64,000 nucleotides of DNA, taken from positions 62,001 to 126,000 of the forward strand of contig CAZHCA010000006.1 in assembly GCA_964530825.1 (NCBI GenBank), read 5' to 3'. A program made the translations under genes and the position numbers. The stretch comes from CAZHCA01 sp964530825. GTDB taxonomy: Bacteria > Bacteroidota > Bacteroidia > Chitinophagales > Saprospiraceae. The notes below the pieces were generated by a model, which worked only from the letters and a program-made list of their open reading frames with translations, did not search any database and was not told the DNA's origin. Shown here one piece after another: positions 28,684 to 36,089 of the stretch (the stretch's first letter is position 1; every line of letters starts with the position of its first letter).

Positions 28684-29658
28684 CTATGCTGCTTGCACCC
28701 TTGACTTCAGAAAGGTTGCCACGTGTTCGATGCTTATTTCGAGTAGGCGGCGGCGCGACTCCCGGCTGGCCCAGGCCAGGTGCGGAGTAATCAAACAGTT
28801 GGGTGCTCCCAAGAGCACATTACCCCCTTTGGGCGGCTCGAGTGACAGCACATCAAGTCCGGCACCTGCAATCCAGTTTTCTTCGAGCGCCCGGCGCAGT
28901 GCGGGTTCGTCAATTAGTCCGCCCCGCCCTGTATTGATCAGGAAAGCATGGCCAGGCATAGCTTGCAGGCGTTCGGCATTGACGATTTTCCCGGTCTCCG
29001 CTGTCAGCGGAACGTGCAGCGTGAGTACATCCGAAAGGCGAAAAAGGGTGTCGATATCAACAAAGGTTACGCCAGGCCGGGCATCCCGTTCGGGGTGGCG
29101 ATGTGCGGACAGGACCTCCATGCCGAAAGCCAATGCAATATCAGCAACCCGGTTGCCTATTTTCCCAAGTCCAAGGATGCCCATTGTTTTCCCTGAAAGC
29201 TCCACCAGGGGTTTTTTCCAGAAAGAAAAATCGGGTTGAGCTGCCCAGGCCCCTTCTTGCACCGACCGGTTGTGCAGGCCGACTGCATTGGTCAGTTCCA
29301 GGAGCAGAGCGAAAACGTGCTGGGCTACGGCTTCGGAACCGTATCCGACGGCATTGCGTACCTCAATTTGCCGCTGTTGAGCGGCTTGTAGGTCGACGTT
29401 ATCTTTGCCCGATGCCGTAATAACAATCAGTTGCAGTTTGGGCAGCTGCGAAAGGGTAAGCGCATCGAGGTGTACTTTGTTGATCAGCAAAATCTCTGCC
29501 TCGGCACTGCGTTCAACGATAGCCTCGGGCGGCGTGCGCTCGTAAATGGCTAAACGGCCCAGGCATTGCAGTTTGGTCCAGCCCAGGTCACCTGGGTTCA
29601 TGGCATAACCGTCGAGGACCACGATTCGGGGGCGGCGGGAGGCAGCTGGCGGTTTCAT
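28684..29658 (-). CDS. D-2-hydroxyacid dehydrogenase (glycerate dehydrogenase/hydroxypyruvate reductase-like)
   Basis: A 324-residue NAD(P)-dependent dehydrogenase of the SerA/LdhA superfamily. The nucleotide-binding loop GILGLGKIGNRVADIA is near residue 160. The NTGRGGLIDEPAL segment follows, and the catalytic Arg, Glu and His are represented by INTGRGG, LDVLSLEPP and PHLAWASRE. A VITASGKDNVDL motif precedes the NAD domain. The family reduces 2-keto acids such as hydroxypyruvate or glyoxylate in the cytoplasm; which one cannot be read here. Its neighbours give no pathway. Confidence 0.88.
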   Translation of the reverse strand: MKPPAASRRPRIVVLDGYAMNPGDLGWTKLQCLGRLAIYERTPPEAIVERSAEAEILLINKVHLDALTLSQLPKLQLIVITASGKDNVDLQAAQQRQIEVRNAVGYGSEAVAQHVFALLLELTNAVGLHNRSVQEGAWAAQPDFSFWKKPLVELSGKTMGILGLGKIGNRVADIALAFGMEVLSAHRHPERDARPGVTFVDIDTLFRLSDVLTLHVPLTAETGKIVNAERLQAMPGHAFLINTGRGGLIDEPALRRALEENWIAGAGLDVLSLEPPKGGNVLLGAPNCLITPHLAWASRESRRRLLEISIEHVATFLKSRVQAA

Positions 29659-29700
29659 TTTTCGTGCGTTTTGTGATCAACAACACCATATAAAGTTGCA

Positions 29701-29720
29701 AACCTTAATATCTTAAGGTT
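29701..29720. promoter_or_regulatory. Palindromic operator candidate
   Basis: AACCTTAATATCTTAAGGTT is a perfect inverted repeat of 8-bp arms around TATC. It lies 18 bp before the ATG at 29739 and 42 bp before the divergent dehydrogenase gene. The size and AT-rich core fit a dimeric repressor site (for example of the ArsR or MarR type), or a promoter overlap. No regulator gene is adjacent. Confidence 0.45.
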
Positions 29721-29738
29721 TCAAAAATCAATTTGTTG

Positions 29739-29984
29739 ATGCGAAATGCTTTAAAACATCTCACTTGGGTGCGCGGTCTGCAGGTCGGTATTGGCACCTT
29801 TGCGGTGGTTGACTATATTTTTTATTCCGGCGCACCGGTCGGATTACTTTTGGGAATGGTTTTGCTGGGGCAAGGACTTTTCAACCTCCAGCTCGGTTGT
29901 ATGAGTGGCTCGTGTAAAGTGGATCCTACCAAGAGCGTACCATCGGAAAAAGCCAGAACAGAAAGTAATGCAACTGTGGAATAA
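29739..29984 (+). CDS. Small inner-membrane protein, function unknown
   Basis: An 81-residue protein with an ATG at 29739 (two TTG codons precede it). Two hydrophobic segments, about 13-30 (VGIGTFAVVDYIFYSG) and 32-52 (VGLLLGMVLLGQGLFNLQLG), are followed by CMSGSC and a polar tail. It resembles the small DUF2892-like membrane proteins found next to rhodanese or thiol-redox genes. The CMSGSC pair could bind metal or take part in thiol chemistry, which is inference. The next small membrane gene overlaps it by 17 bp, so the two are probably translated together. Confidence 0.6.
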   Translation: MRNALKHLTWVRGLQVGIGTFAVVDYIFYSGAPVGLLLGMVLLGQGLFNLQLGCMSGSCKVDPTKSVPSEKARTESNATVE

Positions 29985-30231
29985 TACCGGTCTAATCATC
30001 GTGGCTTGCCTGACGCTCGGGCTGGCACCTTACGTCCCCGAGCCCCACATCGTTGGTAAGATCCGTTGGGTTTGGGGCGGAGCAGTTGGAATGCAGCCCA
30101 TGGATTGGTTCGATTTAGCGCTGCACGGATTGCCCTGGGTGCTGCTGCTACGGCTAGGTATAGTACGGCTGGCCGGTCGTCATTCGTCCGCATCCTCGGC
30201 CGGCACTCTACAAGAAGAAGAGCCGGAATAG
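29968..30231 (+). CDS. Small two-TM membrane protein, conserved in Bacteroidota
   Basis: An 87-residue protein with an ATG at 29968 inside the end of the preceding gene (17-bp overlap, different frame). Segments: LIIVACLTLGLAPYVP (TM1), a loop PHIVGKIRWVWGGAVGMQPMDW, TM2 LALHGLPWVLLLRLGIV, and an acidic tail. The PEPH..GK..W..GG..GM...DWFD pattern is one I associate with short Bacteroidota proteins sometimes labelled 'RND transporter'. They are far too short to be a pump. The role is unknown. A hairpin closes the unit. Confidence 0.6.
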   Translation: MQLWNNTGLIIVACLTLGLAPYVPEPHIVGKIRWVWGGAVGMQPMDWFDLALHGLPWVLLLRLGIVRLAGRHSSASSAGTLQEEEPE

Positions 30232-30244
30232 CCTCTATTCCGGC
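30222..30244. terminator. Hairpin between convergent genes
   Basis: GCCGGAATAG (30222-30231) pairs with CTATTCCGGC (30235-30244), 10-bp perfect arms with a 3-base loop. The left arm overlaps the stop codon of the small membrane gene. It is followed on the minus strand by TCTTCTTCTTG, so it may also serve the convergent gene ending at 30256. Confidence 0.5.
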
Positions 30245-30255
30245 CAGATGCATGA

Positions 30256-30864
30256 TTATTCGTTCAATTTTTCGATAACCCCATCAGGTAATACCTGTTC
30301 CAGCATAGCTGCTTGCATAGGGTTATTGGCGTTATACTCAATAAAAGTCCAGTTGGACTGCCCTTTATTGGAGCGCGCTACCATCGTTCGGTCGATCGCC
30401 ATTTGGATTTCTTTTTTCTCTTCATCGTAGGTGATATTCCCCTCACCGTACTCCTTTTCCAGATTGCCGAGCAGTTGTTCGCGATTGCCGTCTTTGAGCA
30501 GCTCATCGTTGCTGATTTCAATCCGGCCATCCGCCTCGTAGTCTAGGGTGACATAAACCAAGCTATCGGTGTCAATAGGGGCGGAAATATTTTTTACTTC
30601 AAACTTGTCGTTGACCGGTTTGATACCCATCATTTCCATTTGGGCGAACATTTGAATCATTTGGTCTTTGGTCACCAACTTAAACAGATCGGGATTGAGC
30701 ATATCCATGAGTTGATCCCACTCGCCGGCGTTGGAGTGTTGCATGTACTGCTTAAATTTTTCTTTGATGGAGGCTTCGTCGACTTCTGCCGGCTGCGCCG
30801 CCAACGGTTGAAAGCTTAACAAGCTAAAGGTGAGAAAGAGGGCAATGCCGAATAAATTTTTCAT
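30256..30864 (-). CDS. Secreted hypothetical protein (SnoaL/NTF2-like by pattern)
   Basis: A 202-residue protein from the ATG at 30862-30864. The signal peptide is MKNLFGIALFLTFSLLSFQPLAA|Q. The mature part begins with IKEKFKQYMQHSNAGEWDQLMDMLNPDLF, a helix-rich opening similar to SnoaL/NTF2-like lipid-pocket folds. Alternating strands follow (FEVKNISAP, SLVYVTLDYEADGRIEIS, EIQMAIDRTMVARS, NWTFIEYN). No catalytic residues are evident and I do not recognise a named family. It is convergent to the small membrane pair. Confidence 0.6.
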   Translation of the reverse strand: MKNLFGIALFLTFSLLSFQPLAAQPAEVDEASIKEKFKQYMQHSNAGEWDQLMDMLNPDLFKLVTKDQMIQMFAQMEMMGIKPVNDKFEVKNISAPIDTDSLVYVTLDYEADGRIEISNDELLKDGNREQLLGNLEKEYGEGNITYDEEKKEIQMAIDRTMVARSNKGQSNWTFIEYNANNPMQAAMLEQVLPDGVIEKLNE

Positions 30865-30888
30865 TTGAATAATTTTTGAATGAATGTG

Positions 30889-30920
30889 CAAAGTGAAATA
30901 GTTCGTTCATGCCCAGCAAA
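30889..30920 (-). promoter_or_regulatory. Candidate promoter of the secreted hypothetical gene
   Basis: On the minus strand TTTG (30920-30917) is followed after 20 bases by TCACTTTG (30896-30889). This is one mismatch from the Bacteroidota TTTG-N(17-23)-TAnnTTTG promoter. The -7 box ends 24 bp before the ATG. Confidence 0.45.
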
Positions 30921-31461
30921 TTTGGAAGATTCCGCTTGACGGGGCATCTTTTTTCTGTCAATATCTCGTACGTATCGATGTTTGCTTACTTTTTAATAGT
31001 GTAGCACTTTTCCAGTAAGGGAAGCCGCGGGCCCGCCCGGTCAAGTTTTCATGGCACCAGCTAGGATACAGCCGGCCTCGATTTTGACGACTGCTCAGCT
31101 TTGGCTTACGCTCGTTGCGCCAGCAATTAATAGAGTGCTTTTTCAGGGTTTCTTCAGAAGCCGGATTGTCGATAAAGGGTGTTGTATCGTTATTCAAAGC
31201 TATAACCTTTCTATGAGAGAAGCATCTTCCAGCTTCAAAAAAGTGCCAATGGCAAAATTGAATCGTAAGTAAGTGGCCATACCGGTTTGAACCGCTTTAC
31301 TTCCGGCAAGGATTGGGATATGCTGGCTTTTTGCTATCGGCCCACCCAGTACAGGCTGCAAAAAAGCTAACCGCAGGATCACAATAATCTTTTTCATTTG
31401 CGTTATTTTTGAATACTTACGGGAAACGCCTTTTCGTTCCACAGCAAAACAGCAACTGAAC
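30921..31461. other. Gene-poor stretch with possible gene remnants
   Basis: About 540 bp without a convincing gene. On the minus strand a 65-codon open frame starting with an ATG at 31394 (MKKIIVILRLAFLQPVLGG.., signal-peptide-like) ends at 31200. A second frame, without an ATG, runs 31197-30958 with coding-like codon use (FIDNPASEETLKK). They may be pieces of a decayed secreted protein. Neither has a recognisable family. A weak stem, AAGATTCCG with CGGGGCATCTT followed by T residues, occurs at about 30926-30955. Confidence 0.3.
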
Positions 31462-33411
31462 ATGATAACTGCTTACCCCGCACGCCTTTTTTCGAACCAC
31501 TTTTTTTGCCTAGTTTTTTTAATCAGCCCCATTAGTATCTTGGCCCAGTACAGCATCAGCGCCACGTTGGTAGAAACCTGGGAAACCGGTGACCCACCTG
31601 CATCGGACTTTAATCTCAACTCTTCGTACGTTTATCTTATTAACGGTCAAGCTTTAGAGAAGGTATTCAGCGGAGAAAACCTGCGCCGCTCCCAGCGCAA
31701 ACAGCTCGGCATCGAAAAGGGAGATTATCCGCAGTACATGTACCTGGCGGTTGGAGTGAAAAACCCCTCCAACCAGGAGCAGGAGCTCACCATTCCCCTC
31801 ATGATCCACGACGTGCGCGACCCTAAAAACACTTCGCGCGTGATGGAATACGGTGGCCGCCTGTTGGAAAACATTCCGGATGAAGAGTTAAAAGCAGGCG
31901 ATATAGTTGCTAAAGTTAAATTTGAAGCATTTCGCGGCAACTCTTCAAAGGAATTTTGGGAAAAAACGGCCAAGATTTCTATTGATCTGGGCAAAACCGC
32001 CACCAGCCTGCTCCAGGCGCCCCTTACCGGTGGGTTACTGGGATTGACCAACCAGATCATACCCCAACTCGACAAAGGGTTAAACTCTATGGAGAAAGTC
32101 GAAGAACCGCAGAAAATGACCAGCGAGTTTTACATCAAGTTGCTGGAAAAAGAGCTGAGTGCCCTTTACGCAGAGCGCCTGGTGAAAGCCATGCTTTACG
32201 AAGTACACTGGGATATCTCGCGCCCGCGGCCGACCTCCTATTTTGTCAACAAAGATATCGAGCGGGTCGACGACTTCAAAGAGCACATTTACCGGGCTGG
32301 TACGACCTACATACTAGTCGTAAATACCAAAGCAGAATACAATACCGACCATTCGCAACTGGTTTACAACCAGTCTTACATCGAGAAAAAATCGCGCGAT
32401 TTTCGCAAGATCCGGAACGTCGAGAAAAAGCAAGTGGAAAAGGCTTTTCTGGAAACGCTGAAACTCGCCGTCGAACTGAGAAAGCAAATCGATGTTTTTC
32501 AAAACAGCCTGAATACGAAGTATCCCGATTGGCTGGCCTATTCCAAAATTATTGACCTTCACCACGATATCCAGACCCAGCGGCGCGACCAGCTCAAGCG
32601 TCTGCAGGGGCAAAGCCCTGATGTGGTGGAGAAATATACGCGGCTGCACCGCAATGTAGCCAATGACGTCGACCTGTGGTTCACGATTGAACTACTGACC
32701 AGGGCTCAAGAGATCGCCACTTACCTTTTCGAAAATGAGCCGGCCCCGGTCTACGCCAGCTTTCGCGCCAATGAGCTCTATCACCAGATCGAGCTCCTGG
32801 ACTTCTATCGCGACCGGGTACAGCAAACCCAAATTCAGGGTAAACTACCCAAAGAGATCGAGACGCTCAGGACCTACAGTACCGCTAACCGGCTGTTGCG
32901 TCTTATGGAAGAGGCGCTTTACAATAAAGCCTTCCGGGTTGATAAAAGCCTGGACCCCGGTCAGCAGAAAGAATGGTTGCTCGACCGGGCCAGCAATCTT
33001 TATCCGCTTTGTGCTTATTGCGCCCAGCGGGTGGGTGAAGAAATTGTGGCTATTGAAAATGCCACCCACGAAGAAAACATCCGGACCTATAAGGATATTT
33101 CCGCTATCTATTACAATCAGTTAGAGTGCTTCGAGCGCATTCACCAAGCCCTGGAAGATAAGATCCAGGCCAATAGGGACTCACTTACCATGTCGCCGTA
33201 CATGCTCGATGCCCTGAAGGCGGATAAATCCGACCTGGAGAAACTTTCCCAGGCTTATACCGATTTGGTTGGCCGTGATTACGCCCGGATGAGCCCCCAA
33301 GAGTTATCCGACCTACTCAGCCAATTTTTTGTTAACCGCGAAAAGATGCAGGGCTTAATTCGACGTTTGCGGGTGATTATGGAAGAAAGCGAAAGGTTGC
33401 AGTGTCTCTAG
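31462..33411 (+). CDS. Secreted protein of unknown family (649 aa)
   Basis: The signal peptide ends near ISILAQ|YS. A beta-rich N-terminal part (about 30-140) has SSYVYLINGQALEKVF and PQYMYLAVGVKNPSNQEQELTIPLMIHDVRD, reminiscent of a beta-sandwich. A Gly-rich amphipathic stretch (TATSLLQAPLTGGLLGLTNQ, about 173-195) follows. The last ~350 residues are almost entirely alpha-helical and charged (ELRKQIDVFQNSLNTKYPDW, RDQLKRLQGQ, LLSQFFVNREKMQGLIRRL). A C-x2-C (PLCAYC) is near residue 515. There is no T9SS sorting domain and no lipobox, so it may be periplasmic or outer-membrane associated. I do not recognise it. No operon partner is visible. Confidence 0.75.
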   Translation: MITAYPARLFSNHFFCLVFLISPISILAQYSISATLVETWETGDPPASDFNLNSSYVYLINGQALEKVFSGENLRRSQRKQLGIEKGDYPQYMYLAVGVKNPSNQEQELTIPLMIHDVRDPKNTSRVMEYGGRLLENIPDEELKAGDIVAKVKFEAFRGNSSKEFWEKTAKISIDLGKTATSLLQAPLTGGLLGLTNQIIPQLDKGLNSMEKVEEPQKMTSEFYIKLLEKELSALYAERLVKAMLYEVHWDISRPRPTSYFVNKDIERVDDFKEHIYRAGTTYILVVNTKAEYNTDHSQLVYNQSYIEKKSRDFRKIRNVEKKQVEKAFLETLKLAVELRKQIDVFQNSLNTKYPDWLAYSKIIDLHHDIQTQRRDQLKRLQGQSPDVVEKYTRLHRNVANDVDLWFTIELLTRAQEIATYLFENEPAPVYASFRANELYHQIELLDFYRDRVQQTQIQGKLPKEIETLRTYSTANRLLRLMEEALYNKAFRVDKSLDPGQQKEWLLDRASNLYPLCAYCAQRVGEEIVAIENATHEENIRTYKDISAIYYNQLECFERIHQALEDKIQANRDSLTMSPYMLDALKADKSDLEKLSQAYTDLVGRDYARMSPQELSDLLSQFFVNREKMQGLIRRLRVIMEESERLQCL

Positions 33412-33453
33412 TAGATCCAGCCATTTTGACTTCGCTTCATGGCAGGGTTACCA

Positions 33454-34866
33454 TTACAGGGTTTTCAGGTACTCGATGACGGCCTGTCGGTCGGGTTCGC
33501 TGAGTTTATCGCCGAAGTAATGACCGGCATTGCTATACCCGGGAATGGTCGTGTCGTAGGTCCACTTGCCGCCGCTGCCTTTTTTCTCCTCGTAGTTCCA
33601 GCCTATTTTTTCGAGGTTATAATCATCCGACTCGCCGGATCGCTGCCAGTATTTGGGGCGCTTCAGGCTATTGAGCAGGGTGGCCAAATTGGGCACCGAA
33701 CCATTGTGTAAATAGGGTGCGGTAGCCCAGATGCCGTCCAGGGGTGGTGCCACGTAGCCGGCCTCCGGTTCGAGGCGGGATTTTGGATGGGAAGTAGCAA
33801 ACCAGCTTTTGTTGTACCACTCGACGATAGGTGCCTGCACGGCGTATTCGGCGTAGAGCGGATCGGTTTTGACCACGTGCAGGGCGACAACTTTGTTGGG
33901 GTAGCTGACCGAGTCGCCGTAAGTGCCGTGGCACCCGCTGCAGTGCTCTTCAAATACTTTTCGTCCCCGCTCGGCCAATACGTCATTAACTTCACCCGGA
34001 TATGCAGGTGGTTCCAGAGCTTCCAGCCAAGCCACTACGTCCTTGAAATTGGTTACGGCTTTCCGGGCCATGGTACTGTCGTGGATGCCCAATACCGAAG
34101 CCTGGAAAAGCAATTTGGTGAAGTCGCCGCGGCCTACGGCGGTGTAGTATAAGGCATTTTTTTTGTCGACATTCCAAAGGGGTGGTACATCCGTGCCCAC
34201 CACGTAATCGGGCAGTTCGTACTGGGGCTCCTCCGTATAGGTGAGGCGCTGGGGGTCGCGGTAGGCGGTACAGGCTTCGGCCAGGTGGGCGGCTGGGTTC
34301 ACACCCGGCTGGTTGGTCTCGATATGGGGCGCCATGGCTTTGAAGTAATACCCGAAGTCTTCGTAGGCTACCCATTCTTCGGAATCTTTGCCGTAGCGTA
34401 GGCGCATTCCCAGGCGCATAAGCTTGCCCATGGGCACCATGGACTGGCGGAAATCGGAAAAGCTATTGCCCAGCCCCAGAATAACCTCGCCATTCAGTTC
34501 ACCGGCATGACAGGAAAAGCAATTCCCGTTGGTAACCAGAACCCCGTTTTCAGCTTCAAATACGGTAGCGCCGTAGCCTACTTTTTCATTGGGGCCGGTC
34601 CGTTGCAATACGGTGTCGGACATCTCGTCCATGCGCTCCAAGCGCTTGGCAAGCATCTCGTATGGAACGCCGGAACCGATATAATCGCCATAGATTAGGT
34701 AATCAAATCCTTTTTCCGGGTCGCCCCCTTCGGTTTGCGGTTCAGCTGGGATAATGCGGGTTTTCCAATCACTTTGAGGGGCGGGCGAAGGTAAGTTGCG
34801 GTAACTGTTGCAGGCAACTAATAAAAATAGTGTCATTAGTGCCAGTACAATACGTCGATGCATCAT
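33454..34866 (-). CDS. Diheme c-type cytochrome lipoprotein
   Basis: A 470-residue lipoprotein (lipobox FLLVAC). Two heme-binding motifs are present: CFSCH near residue 117, after a long N-terminal region, and CSGCH near residue 318, within KVFEEHCSGCHGTYGD. The segment between and after them (PPLWNVDKKNALYYTAVGR, YVAPPLDGIWATAPYLHNGSVPNL) resembles the RoxA / MauG-CcpA-like group of c-type peroxidase relatives. There the YLHNGSVP-type loop follows the second heme. The location is periplasmic, membrane-anchored. Whether it is a peroxidase, an oxygenase or an electron carrier cannot be decided. Upstream on the same strand lies the Ate1-like gene (62-bp gap). Confidence 0.8.
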   Translation of the reverse strand: MMHRRIVLALMTLFLLVACNSYRNLPSPAPQSDWKTRIIPAEPQTEGGDPEKGFDYLIYGDYIGSGVPYEMLAKRLERMDEMSDTVLQRTGPNEKVGYGATVFEAENGVLVTNGNCFSCHAGELNGEVILGLGNSFSDFRQSMVPMGKLMRLGMRLRYGKDSEEWVAYEDFGYYFKAMAPHIETNQPGVNPAAHLAEACTAYRDPQRLTYTEEPQYELPDYVVGTDVPPLWNVDKKNALYYTAVGRGDFTKLLFQASVLGIHDSTMARKAVTNFKDVVAWLEALEPPAYPGEVNDVLAERGRKVFEEHCSGCHGTYGDSVSYPNKVVALHVVKTDPLYAEYAVQAPIVEWYNKSWFATSHPKSRLEPEAGYVAPPLDGIWATAPYLHNGSVPNLATLLNSLKRPKYWQRSGESDDYNLEKIGWNYEEKKGSGGKWTYDTTIPGYSNAGHYFGDKLSEPDRQAVIEYLKTL

Positions 34867-34928
34867 CGGGTGTATGTTCTATTTTTTTAAAAAACCAGTT
34901 AGCGGGAAGAGTGTTGCGGTGAGAGCCA

Positions 34929-36035
34929 TTAAATTCCTCTACCAGGGGAGCGTTGTTTACTAGCGCTTTGGTAAGCCCGCAGAATGGCGGACACCTCCGG
35001 ACTGCTTTCTACAATATGATTAATAATCAACAATTCGGTAAAGTACTCTTCGGATTGGAAAGATCTCGCATAGGACTCATTAAAGTAGAATTGCACTTCA
35101 TCAAAAAGCGTGCAAAACAGAAGTTGATACTGTTGGGTGCGGGGGTCAAATACAATGACGTAGTAATTTGGATTCTCCGGATGGCGCACTTCCTTGGCGA
35201 TCATAATAGGGTAGTCGAAAAAGGGCATCCGCCAAAACCCGAAGAGGTTGGCTTCGAAAAAGGGGTAGTAATAGATGCGCGCCGGTATGTCTACAGCACG
35301 GAGCTGGTGCTGCAGTTCCTTTAGCCTGGCCGACATCCGCGTAAGGGGAACTGCCTCAGCACTCAGCTTTTCGTACGGGGTCCAGGACCCAGTAGGCAGA
35401 TCGAAGTACTCTACCGGTCCGATACGGAGTTTGTAGTCAAAACGCGGGTACCCCGGTACCACGTAGCCCGGATAGTAATAGCGAAATCGCTCCTGCAAAC
35501 CGAATTCGACCTCCAGCAACATCGTGTAAAATCCCAGGCTATATTTCTGATAACTAGGATCATAAATGCCGGTAATGCTGGATAGCGCTTTTTCCCCTAA
35601 GTCGAAGTAACTAAGACCCACCAATTTATTGCCGTCGTAGATGGCCACCTCGTAGGTCGTGTAGATATTGTAATCTTCGCCGTCGAGCAGAGAGTCTTTC
35701 AGGGAGGGGGCCAGTAATCCCGAGAAGTTGGCTTTGTAGCGTTGGTAGAGGCGTTCTTTTTCGGCGCTGATCGTGGCGGGCCTAATGACATGGCGGAAGC
35801 GCCGTCCATTCTGGTTGCGTTTCTTGCGCAGGCTTTTGCGAAAGCTGAAATCCTTTAAATCCAGGCGCACCCAAATGGCCGAATAGAAAGCAGCTTCGAA
35901 ACAAAGGAAGTGGGTGGTGAAGATCGTCTGCCCCATCCGGTACCAGCCCCTTTCCAGATAACTATCCAGCTCTTGCGGAGCAAGCCGGTCGGGGTAGTAT
36001 TTGGCAGCGAACATGTCTCTTCCACTCGTTGTCAT
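34929..36035 (-). CDS. Arginyl/leucyl-tRNA--protein transferase-like protein (Ate1/Bpt fold)
   Basis: A 368-residue protein. The region LDSYLERGWYRMGQTIF near residue 25 matches the Y..ll.rGwRR.G.. motif of Ate1/Bpt N-end-rule transferases. The GNAT-like core SYFDLGEKALSSITGIYDPSYQKYSLGFYTMLLEVE (about 160-195), followed by YYYPGYVVPGYPRFDYKLRIGP, matches their C-terminal domain. These enzymes move an amino acid from aminoacyl-tRNA to a protein N-terminus, marking it for degradation. The N-terminal Cys cluster usual in the family is absent; only two Cys are seen, far apart. An extra C-terminal domain (about 290-368) is unfamiliar. Activity on the usual substrates is uncertain. Confidence 0.7.
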   Translation of the reverse strand: MTTSGRDMFAAKYYPDRLAPQELDSYLERGWYRMGQTIFTTHFLCFEAAFYSAIWVRLDLKDFSFRKSLRKKRNQNGRRFRHVIRPATISAEKERLYQRYKANFSGLLAPSLKDSLLDGEDYNIYTTYEVAIYDGNKLVGLSYFDLGEKALSSITGIYDPSYQKYSLGFYTMLLEVEFGLQERFRYYYPGYVVPGYPRFDYKLRIGPVEYFDLPTGSWTPYEKLSAEAVPLTRMSARLKELQHQLRAVDIPARIYYYPFFEANLFGFWRMPFFDYPIMIAKEVRHPENPNYYVIVFDPRTQQYQLLFCTLFDEVQFYFNESYARSFQSEEYFTELLIINHIVESSPEVSAILRAYQSASKQRSPGRGI

Positions 36036-36089
36036 GGGTGAAAATTGCCGGTCTTACGGTACGCGATCCTGAAAACTACGAATAAACTA

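Noticed and set aside
30926..30955. Stem followed by T residues on the plus strand
   Set aside because: There is no upstream plus-strand gene ending there, and the stem has mismatches, so I did not call it a terminator.
33412..33453. Possible bidirectional terminator between the 649-aa gene and the diheme cytochrome gene
   Set aside because: No convincing inverted repeat with a T tract was found in the 42-bp gap.
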